Assembly: GCF_010548375.1 (NCBI RefSeq)
Contig: NZ_JAAGLY010000016.1
Location: forward strand, 124,001 to 188,000
Length of the DNA: 64,000 nucleotides
Source: Streptomyces sp. SID13726
GTDB taxonomy: Bacteria; Actinomycetota; Actinomycetes; Streptomycetales; Streptomycetaceae
Direction: 5' to 3'
The position numbers and the translations under genes are program-made. The notes under the pieces are model-generated. The model did no database searches. It saw only the letters and a list, made by a program, of their open reading frames with translations, and was not told where the DNA came from. Below are positions 57,749 through 64,000 of this stretch, piece after piece; positions within the stretch are counted from its first letter, which is position 1; every line of letters starts with the position of its first letter.

Positions 57749-58141
57749 GTGGTCGAGTACCGCATCGACCGGCGCTCCGGCGTCGCCACCTATGTGCAGA
57801 TCGTGCAGCAGACCAAGCAGGCCCTCCGGCTGGGCCTGCTCGAACCCGGCGACAGGCTCCCCACGGCCCGAGAGGTCGTGGAGGCCACCGCCATCAACCC
57901 GAACACCGTGCTCAAGGCGTACCGCGAACTGGAACGGGAGGGCCTGGTAGAGGCCCGCCGCGGCCTCGGCACCTTCGTCCGCAGGACGCTGGGCGCCGCC
58001 GACCGCACGGCCGACACGCCCCTGCGCGCCGGGCTCGACGACTGGGCCAAGCGCGCCCGGGCGGCGGGCCTGGGCCGCGAGGACGTCGACGCGTTCTTCA
58101 CCGCCGTACTCGACGAGCACTTCCCGAAGGGGGACCAGTGA
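57749..58141 (+). CDS. GntR-family regulator, YtrA subfamily
   Basis: 130 residues from GTG 57749 (VVEYRIDRRSGVATYVQIVQQTKQALRLGLLEPGDRLPTAREVVEATAINPNTVLKAYRELEREGLVEARRGLGTFV). Short C-terminal effector region (about 50 residues), as in YtrA proteins that control antibiotic-responsive ABC transporters. Overlaps the ATPase gene (GTGA) and lies next to a perfect inverted repeat. Confidence 0.9.
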   Translation: MVEYRIDRRSGVATYVQIVQQTKQALRLGLLEPGDRLPTAREVVEATAINPNTVLKAYRELEREGLVEARRGLGTFVRRTLGAADRTADTPLRAGLDDWAKRARAAGLGREDVDAFFTAVLDEHFPKGDQ

Positions 58142-59055
58142 GTTCCACCAGCAGCACCCCGGCCGTCGCCCTGGAGGCGTCCGGCCTGGGCAAGCGGTAC
58201 GGCAGGCGGGGAGCGGCCCTCGACGGCTGCTCCTTCCGGCTCCCCACGGGCCGTATCAGCGCACTGGTCGGCCCCAACGGCGCCGGGAAGTCCACCCTCC
58301 TCGCGATAGCCGCCGGACTGCTGCGGCCCACCGAGGGCACGCTCACCGTCCTCGGCGGAGCGCCCGGTGAGGCCCGCGACCGGATCGCCTACCTCGCCCA
58401 GAACAAGCCGCTGTACCCCCAGCTGACCATCGCCGAGACCCTGCGCATGGGCGCCGAACTCAACCCGGCCCGCTGGGACGCCGCCTGCGCCGCCCGGATC
58501 GTCGAGCAGGGCGACCTGAACCCGGCCTCCCGGATCCGCGCGCTCTCCGGCGGCCAGCGCACCCGGGTCGCGCTCGCCCTCGCGCTCGGCAAGCGGCCCG
58601 GCCTGATGCTCCTCGACGAGCCGATGGCCGACCTCGACCCGCTCGCCCGGCACGAGCTGATGGGCACCCTGATGGCGGACGCCGCCGAGCACGGCACCAC
58701 CGTGCTGATGTCCTCGCACATCGTGGCCGAGCTGGCCGACGCCTGCGACCACCTGCTGCTCCTGGGCGGCGGCCGGGTCCGGCTCGGCGGCGGCATCGAC
58801 GACCTGCTCGCCGCGCACACCCTGGTCACCGGCCGGGGCACCCCCGCGGACCTGGCCCCGCACACCGTGATCGAGTCCCGTACGGCGGGCCGCGGCCTCA
58901 CCGCCCTGATCCGCCGGGACGGCCCGGTCGTCGAGGGCTGGGCCACCGAGGAGCCCTCCCTGGAGGAACTGCTGCTCGCCCACCTCCGCGCCCCCGACGC
59001 CCGCGCCCTGCTCACCCCGGGCACCACCGCGACCCCCGAGGCAGTGACCGCATGA
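58138..59055 (+). CDS. ABC transporter ATP-binding protein (YtrB-like)
   Basis: 305 residues from GTG 58138. Walker A LVGPNGAGKST, signature LSGGQRTRVALAL, Walker B LMLLDEPMADLD, H-loop SSHIV. Cotranscribed with the YtrA-type regulator and two permeases. By analogy a cell-wall-antibiotic-inducible exporter; substrate unknown. Confidence 0.92.
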   Translation: MSSTSSTPAVALEASGLGKRYGRRGAALDGCSFRLPTGRISALVGPNGAGKSTLLAIAAGLLRPTEGTLTVLGGAPGEARDRIAYLAQNKPLYPQLTIAETLRMGAELNPARWDAACAARIVEQGDLNPASRIRALSGGQRTRVALALALGKRPGLMLLDEPMADLDPLARHELMGTLMADAAEHGTTVLMSSHIVAELADACDHLLLLGGGRVRLGGGIDDLLAAHTLVTGRGTPADLAPHTVIESRTAGRGLTALIRRDGPVVEGWATEEPSLEELLLAHLRAPDARALLTPGTTATPEAVTA

Positions 59056-60014
59056 GCACCGCGACCCTCGAGAAGACCCCGGCGACCGCCGTACGACAGA
59101 CACCGCGCGGCCTGCTCCGCACGGTCCTGCGGCTGCACCGCACCGCCCTGTGGATCTGGCTCGCCTTCGTGGTGATCACCGCCGGCTTCCTGCTCTGGCT
59201 GACCGGCCCGGGCGCCCACGACACCGCACGACAGCTGGAGCGGTTCGGCTACGGCGGCGGGGTCACGGAGGCCGCCTACTCAGGGGACACGCTCCTCTAC
59301 TTCACCTCGGGCGCGTTCAACGACCTCTTCTACGACCCGGACACCCTGCTCACCCTGGCGTCCTTCGCCGTCGCCCTGTTCGCCGGGGGTCCGCTGATCG
59401 CCCGTGAGCTGGAGAGCGGGACCGCGCGGCTCGCCTGGACCCAGTCGGTCTCACCGGCCCGCTGGCTCACGGCGAAGCTGGCGCTGCCGGCCGCCTTCAT
59501 CGTCGTAGGAATGAGCCTTCTCACCCTGCTGTACCGGCAGTTGTGGTCGGCCCACGGCAATCTGCTCGTCGCCGGCATCGGCCCCCGCTCCTTCTACTTC
59601 TCCGTCGGCCCGGCCACCGTCGCCGCCCCGCTGCTCGGACTCGCCCTCGGCGCGCTGATCGGGCTCGCGGTCCGCCGCACCCTGCCCGCGCTGGCGTTCA
59701 GCGGGTTCGCGTACTTCCTGGTGTACGCCTTCCGGGGCAACCACTGGCCCTTCCAGGGCCGCTACCAGACGCCGGACCTGAACTCCCGCAGCTCGGCGTT
59801 CACCTCCACCGGCGCGGAGGTCTCCGACCCCGGGTGCTACACGAGCAAGGCCTGCCTCGCCCAGCACGACATCGTCCGCTTCACCCGCGAGTACCTGCCG
59901 TCCCCCGACTACTGGCCCCGCCAGCTCCTGGAGACCGGCGCCCTGCTCGCCCTCACCGCCGTGGTCGTCGCCCTCGCGTTCGCCGTGCTGCGCAGGCGGG
60001 TGGCGACGGGATGA
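59052..60014 (+). CDS. ABC transporter permease 1
   Basis: 320 residues, ATG overlapping the ATPase stop (ATGA). Six helices; shared signature GPLIARELESGTARLAWTQSVSPARWL with the next gene (ALIARELESGTARLAWSQGITPTRWL), so the two permeases are paralogues forming a heterodimer. Confidence 0.9.
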   Translation: MSTATLEKTPATAVRQTPRGLLRTVLRLHRTALWIWLAFVVITAGFLLWLTGPGAHDTARQLERFGYGGGVTEAAYSGDTLLYFTSGAFNDLFYDPDTLLTLASFAVALFAGGPLIARELESGTARLAWTQSVSPARWLTAKLALPAAFIVVGMSLLTLLYRQLWSAHGNLLVAGIGPRSFYFSVGPATVAAPLLGLALGALIGLAVRRTLPALAFSGFAYFLVYAFRGNHWPFQGRYQTPDLNSRSSAFTSTGAEVSDPGCYTSKACLAQHDIVRFTREYLPSPDYWPRQLLETGALLALTAVVVALAFAVLRRRVATG

Positions 60015-60778
60015 GCGCGCCGGCCGCCCCGACGCTGGGGCTCACCCGGACCGTGCTGCGGCTGCACCGCGCGGCACTGATCGTGTGGGGCGTCTTCGTC
60101 CTCGCTTCGGTGGGCTACCTGATCTGGCTCACCGAGGTCACGGCCGGCTCCGTCCGCGAGAGCCTGGCCACGTGCCCCAGGGACGGCACCCTGTGCGGCC
60201 TCGGCGCCTGGCACGGCTACAGCGAGGCCATCGGCTGGGTCAGCACCTTCATGTACTACAGCTACTGGGCCGTCGCCGCCTGGGCCGCCGGCGCGCTCAT
60301 CGCCCGCGAACTGGAGAGCGGCACGGCCCGCCTGGCCTGGTCCCAGGGCATCACCCCGACCCGCTGGCTCACCACCAAGCTCACCCTCCCCGCCCTGGCC
60401 CTCACCCTCGGCGGCGCCCTGTTCGTCCCCGTCTACCGCTGGGCCTGGTCCTCCCACCGCGACCTCATGGGCGACAACCTCTACTTCAACGACGTCTTCG
60501 CCGCGCACGGCCCTCTGGTGGTGGCCTACCCCCTCTGCGCCCTCGCCATCGGCACCCTCACGGCCCTCTTGCTGGCCCGCCCCCTCCCCTCCGCAGCCAT
60601 AGCGGTCACAGCCACAACCCTCCTCAACCACTACCTCCAGTCCCTCCGCCCCACCTCCGGCTCCGCCTCCACCTCCGCCTTCTGGCCGGCCCACCTCACC
60701 GAAACAGCCCTGCTCCTGACAGCCACAGCCCTGGCCACGGGGGCCGCCTTCTGGCAACTCCGCCGCCGATCTGCTTGA
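60011..60778 (+). CDS. ABC transporter permease 2
   Basis: 255 residues, overlapping permease 1 by four bases (ATGA). Six helices; loop with two Cys (LATCPRDGTLCGLG) after the first helix on the external side. Last gene of the YtrA-ABC operon. Confidence 0.9.
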   Translation: MSAPAAPTLGLTRTVLRLHRAALIVWGVFVLASVGYLIWLTEVTAGSVRESLATCPRDGTLCGLGAWHGYSEAIGWVSTFMYYSYWAVAAWAAGALIARELESGTARLAWSQGITPTRWLTTKLTLPALALTLGGALFVPVYRWAWSSHRDLMGDNLYFNDVFAAHGPLVVAYPLCALAIGTLTALLLARPLPSAAIAVTATTLLNHYLQSLRPTSGSASTSAFWPAHLTETALLLTATALATGAAFWQLRRRSA

Positions 60779-60842
60779 ACCGGGCGCGTATGGGGGTGCC
60801 GGGTTCGGTTGTCTGGCGGGTGCGGGTGCGTCGTGGCTGGTC

Positions 60843-61114
60843 GCGCAGTTCCCCGCGCCCCTAGGGAGTTGCACCTGACGTGCGCCACGACGGGCCGTTG
60901 GCCGCGTACGGCGCGCAGGGGACGGGGTGGGGGGTGTCCGCCCGCAGCGGCCGGCGTCCGTTACCGAGACCTTCTGGCACGGACCGAGCCGCCGGACCGA
61001 GGACGGATACCCCCCACCCCGGCCCCGACCCCACCACCACGAGGACGCGCTACAGCAGGCCCCACCGAAGCCGAGCAGGCCGCCGCAGGCCTCAGGGGCG
61101 CGGGGAACTGCGCA
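60843..61114. repeat. Inverted pair of dispersed Streptomyces intergenic repeats
   Basis: GCGCAGTTCCCCGCGCCCCT (60843-60862) is found exactly inverted at 61095-61114. This short element is very common between genes in Streptomyces genomes. The surrounding gap 60779-61431 (653 bp) holds no supported gene; the rest is proline/glycine-codon-like GC-rich sequence and the upstream region of ppk. Confidence 0.75.
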
Positions 61115-61431
61115 AAACGCCCGCCCCCACCGAACCCGCAGCCAACCACCCCCACATGTAGACGCCCGCGAGCCGCCCCCCGATATCCCGCACGCCATGT
61201 CGCCGTAACCACCGGTTCAGACGGACTTGCGACGCTCAGCGAATGAAGCCCGCCGAGCCAGAGCCTTCACCGCTGCCCACGGCCGGTGAGCGGACGGGGA
61301 CCGACCACACCCCCACCCGCCCCACCCCCGCCCGCCCCACCGCCGCCGTCGCCGCCGCCGCCGCCACCGCATCGCTCCCGCTCGCACTGTCCGACGCGCC
61401 CGTTTCGCTCCTGGCGCGGAAGAATGGGCCC

Positions 61432-63666
61432 ATGAGCCAGTCGAACACCCAGGCAGAGGTCCAGCACGTGCAGCCCTCCGTGGGCTCCATAGCCGCGCAC
61501 CGCCCGCACACCGTGTCGGCCACCGTTTCCGACCTGGAACCCGACCTCGACGCGGATCTCGACGCGTACGAGGAGATCCCGGTCGACGGCGCCGCCCAGC
61601 TCCCGCAGGGTCGTTTCCTCGACCGGGAGCGCAGCTGGCTCGCGTTCAACGAACGCGTCCTGGAACTCGCCGAGGACCCGAACACGCCCCTCCTGGAGCG
61701 CGCGAACTTCCTCGCGATCTTCGCCAGCAACCTGGACGAGTTCTTCATGGTCCGGGTGGCCGGACTGAAGCGCCGTATCGCCACCGGCGTCGCCACCCGC
61801 TCCGCCTCCGGCCTCCAGCCCCGCGAGGTGCTGGAGATGATCTGGGCCCGCTCCCGCGAGCTGATGGCCCGGCACGCCGCCTGCTACCACGAGGACGTCG
61901 CCCCCGCACTCGCGGAGGAGGGCATCCACCTGGTCCGCTGGAACGAACTGACGGAGAAGGAGCAGGCCCGCCTCTTCACCCTGTTCCGGCACCAGATCTT
62001 CCCGGTCCTGACCCCCCTCGCGGTCGACCCGGCCCACCCCTTCCCGTACATCTCCGGCCTCTCCCTGAACCTGGCCGTGATCGTGCGCAACCCGGTCAAC
62101 GGCAAGAGCCACTTCGCCCGGGTCAAGGTCCCCCCGCTGCTGTCCCGCTTCCTGGAGTCCTCCCCCGGCCGCTACGTCCCCATCGAGGACGTCATCGGCG
62201 CCCACCTGGAGGAGCTGTTCCCCGGCATGGAGGTGCTGGAGCACCACACCTTCCGGGTCACCCGCAACGAGGACCTGGAGGTCGAGGAGGACGACGCCGA
62301 GAACCTCCTCCAGGCCCTGGAGAAGGAGCTCATGCGGCGCCGCTTCGGCCCGCCGGTCCGCCTGGAGGTCGAGGAGTCCATCGACCGCGAGGTGCTGGAC
62401 CTCCTCGTGCGCGAGCTGAAGATCTCCGAGGCGGAGGTCTACCCGCTGCCCGGCCCCCTGGACCTCACCGGCCTCTTCCGGATCGCGGGCCTGGACCGCC
62501 CCGAGCTGAAGTACCGCAAGTTCGTCGCCGGCGTCCACCGCGACCTGGCCGAGGTCGAGTCGGCGTCCGCGCCCGACATCTTCGCCTCCCTGCGCGCCCG
62601 GGACGTCCTGCTGCACCACCCGTACGACTCGTTCTCCACCTCGGTGCAGGCGTTCCTCCAGCAGGCGGCCGACGACCCGGACGTCCTCGCCATCAAGCAG
62701 ACCCTGTACCGGACTTCGGGCGACTCCCCGATCGTCGACGCGCTCATCGACGCCGCCGAGGCCGGCAAGCAGGTCCTCGTCCTGGTCGAGATCAAGGCCC
62801 GCTTCGACGAGCACGCCAACATCAAGTGGGCGCGCAAGCTGGAGGAGGCGGGCTGCCATGTCGTCTACGGCCTGGTCGGCCTGAAGACCCACTGCAAGCT
62901 GTCCCTGGTGGTCCGTCAGGAAGGCGACACGCTACGGCGGTACAGCCATGTCGGCACCGGGAACTACCACCCGAAGACGGCCCGGCTCTACGAGGACCTC
63001 GGCCTGCTCACCGCCGACCAGCAGGTCGGCGCGGACCTGTCCGACCTCTTCAACCGCCTCTCCGGGTACTCCCGCCGCGAGACCTACCGCCGCCTCCTGG
63101 TGGCGCCCAAGTCCCTTCGCGACGGCCTCATTTCCCGTGTGAACAAGGAAGTCCAGCACCACCGCGCAGGACGTCCCGCCTTCATCCGCATCAAGGTCAA
63201 CTCGATGGTGGACGAGGCGCTCATCGACTCGCTCTACCGCGCGTCCCAGGCCGGCGTACCCGTCGACGTCTGGGTGCGCGGCATCTGCGCGATCCGCCCC
63301 GGCGTCACGGGCATGTCCGAAAACATCCGGGTCCGCTCGATACTCGGCCGGTTCCTCGAACACTCCCGGGTCTTCGCCTTCGGCAACGGCGGCGAGCCCG
63401 AGGTGTGGATCGGCAGCGCCGACATGATGCACCGCAACCTCGACCGTCGTATCGAGGCGCTGGTGCGGGTGACGGACCCGGCCCACCGGGCAGCCCTGAA
63501 CCGGCTGTTGGAGACCGGTATGTCCGACACCACCGCGTCCTGGCACCTCGGCCCGGACGGCGAGTGGACCCGGCATGCCACCGACGCGGACGGCGGGCCC
63601 CTGCGCAATGTCCAGGAGATGCTCATAGACGCCCGGAGGCGCCGGCGTGGCACAGCAACACCTTGA
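61432..63666 (+). CDS. ppk: Polyphosphate kinase
   Basis: 744 residues from ATG 61432 (GGAAG upstream); an in-frame ATG at 61243 would add 63 low-complexity residues. PPK1 domains: FLDRERSWLAFNERVLELAEDPNTPLLERANFLAIFASNLDEFFMVRVAGL (N), HHPYDSFSTSVQAFLQQAADDPDVLAIKQTLYRTSGDSPI, catalytic His about 506 in YSHVGTGNYHPKTARL and second His in IGSADMMHRNLDRR. It makes polyphosphate from ATP. Followed by a CHAD gene. Confidence 0.95.
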   Translation: MSQSNTQAEVQHVQPSVGSIAAHRPHTVSATVSDLEPDLDADLDAYEEIPVDGAAQLPQGRFLDRERSWLAFNERVLELAEDPNTPLLERANFLAIFASNLDEFFMVRVAGLKRRIATGVATRSASGLQPREVLEMIWARSRELMARHAACYHEDVAPALAEEGIHLVRWNELTEKEQARLFTLFRHQIFPVLTPLAVDPAHPFPYISGLSLNLAVIVRNPVNGKSHFARVKVPPLLSRFLESSPGRYVPIEDVIGAHLEELFPGMEVLEHHTFRVTRNEDLEVEEDDAENLLQALEKELMRRRFGPPVRLEVEESIDREVLDLLVRELKISEAEVYPLPGPLDLTGLFRIAGLDRPELKYRKFVAGVHRDLAEVESASAPDIFASLRARDVLLHHPYDSFSTSVQAFLQQAADDPDVLAIKQTLYRTSGDSPIVDALIDAAEAGKQVLVLVEIKARFDEHANIKWARKLEEAGCHVVYGLVGLKTHCKLSLVVRQEGDTLRRYSHVGTGNYHPKTARLYEDLGLLTADQQVGADLSDLFNRLSGYSRRETYRRLLVAPKSLRDGLISRVNKEVQHHRAGRPAFIRIKVNSMVDEALIDSLYRASQAGVPVDVWVRGICAIRPGVTGMSENIRVRSILGRFLEHSRVFAFGNGGEPEVWIGSADMMHRNLDRRIEALVRVTDPAHRAALNRLLETGMSDTTASWHLGPDGEWTRHATDADGGPLRNVQEMLIDARRRRRGTATP

Positions 63667-64000
63667 ACCGACGGAACCCCTGGCCGGGGCCGCGACCGGG
63701 GACGCCCTCGCGGGCTACCTGAGGGCCCAGGCCACGGAGTTCCTTCGCGCTCTCCGTCAGCACCGCGAGTCCGGCGGTGCGGCGGCGGGCACGGAGGAAC
63801 CCGTCGACGCGGCCCGGGCCCTGCGCCGCTCGGTCCGCCGCGTCAGCGCCAGCCTGCACACCTTCCGGCCCCTCCTGGACGCCGACTGGTCGGAGTCGCT
63901 GCGCCCCGAACTGGCCTGGCTCTCCGGCACGTTGGGCATGGAGCACGCCTACGAGTCGCGCCTGGAACGGCTGTTGCTCGCGCTGCACCGGCTGTCGGGC
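63647..64000 (+). CDS. CHAD-domain protein (3' end outside window)
   Basis: 118 residues visible, from GTG 63647 (GGAGG seven bases upstream), overlapping ppk by 20 bp. Contains the CHAD pattern of basic residues on helices (AARALRRSVRRVSASLHTFRPLLDADWSESLRPELAWLSGTLG). CHAD proteins bind polyphosphate; coupling to ppk is consistent. Incomplete at the window edge. Confidence 0.85.
   Translation, partial: MAQQHLEPTEPLAGAATGDALAGYLRAQATEFLRALRQHRESGGAAAGTEEPVDAARALRRSVRRVSASLHTFRPLLDADWSESLRPELAWLSGTLGMEHAYESRLERLLLALHRLSG

Noticed and set aside
1..64000. tRNA, rRNA, riboswitch and complete insertion sequence
   Set aside because: Both strands were read for characteristic sequences and transposase motifs; none was convincing.

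Overview
The window is a high-GC actinobacterial chromosome segment, almost certainly Streptomyces. Reasons: very high G+C with strong third-position bias; GTG/TTG starts; tight ATGA/GTGA overlaps; mycothiol synthase (MshD), GlnR, nickel regulator Nur, an RsiG anti-sigma factor with both c-di-GMP motifs, XRE/DUF397 pairs and an ECF41 sigma factor. The gene order Nur -> YgfZ, sulfurtransferase CysA/SseC, GlnR, LacI-type regulator, trypsin-like protease, two-component pair, UshA-type nucleotidase, MshD, Ppk, CHAD matches, from memory, the S. coelicolor SCO418x-SCO4145 region (nur = SCO4179, glnR = SCO4159, ppk = SCO4145). No rRNA, tRNA, CRISPR array or complete insertion sequence was seen.

Layout. 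0-7.5 kb: a truncated left-edge gene, an ECF41 sigma factor with its CMD partner, a methyltransferase, a decayed HAD gene, an RraA-like protein, a deazaflavin-oxidoreductase/hemerythrin fusion, a HelD/HelR-type RNA polymerase ATPase and a TetR regulator. 7.5-16.7 kb is an accessory island: two related phosphotransferase-fold proteins (one a tandem two-domain protein), two HAD hydrolases, and three copies of a divergent module made of a GntR-type regulator on the minus strand and a ~60-residue two-helix membrane protein on the plus strand, with palindromic operator candidates between them. 16.8-23.6 kb: acetyltransferase, RsiG, Dtd, a large XRE regulator, YgfZ and Nur.

23.8-25.7 kb: a RloA/RloB (AbiL-like) phage-defence pair inserted into otherwise conserved core order. 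25.7-38.5 kb: nitrobindin, a translationally coupled operon of three membrane-anchored proteins, DsrE, VOC and cupin proteins, the SseC-CysA operon headed by a cysteine-containing leader peptide, an LmeA-like protein, an XRE/DUF397 pair, MoaD-like protein and GlnR. 38.6-46.4 kb: LacI regulator, secreted protease with 11-bp-spaced repeats in its promoter, OmpR-type response regulator and sensor kinase, a pectate lyase-pectinesterase fusion and an orphan response regulator.

46.3-48.7 kb: an ABC exporter preceded by three tandem 37-38-residue lysine/proline/alanine-rich peptides that share an N-terminal MSFHKIAPVKK motif. 48.9-53 kb: DUF2993 protein, secreted 5'-nucleotidase, MshD. 53-60.8 kb: two back-to-back ABC transporter operons, one led by an ECF sigma factor and zinc-finger anti-sigma-like protein and carrying a tandem-duplication scar, the other led by a YtrA-type GntR regulator with a perfect 14-bp inverted repeat. 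60.8-64 kb: an intergenic region with dispersed Streptomyces repeats, polyphosphate kinase and the start of a CHAD polyphosphate-binding protein.

The two best candidates for undescribed systems are the triplicated GntR/small-membrane-protein modules with their kinase and phosphatase-like neighbours (7.5-16.7 kb) and the tandem cationic peptides with their ABC exporter (46.3-48.7 kb).
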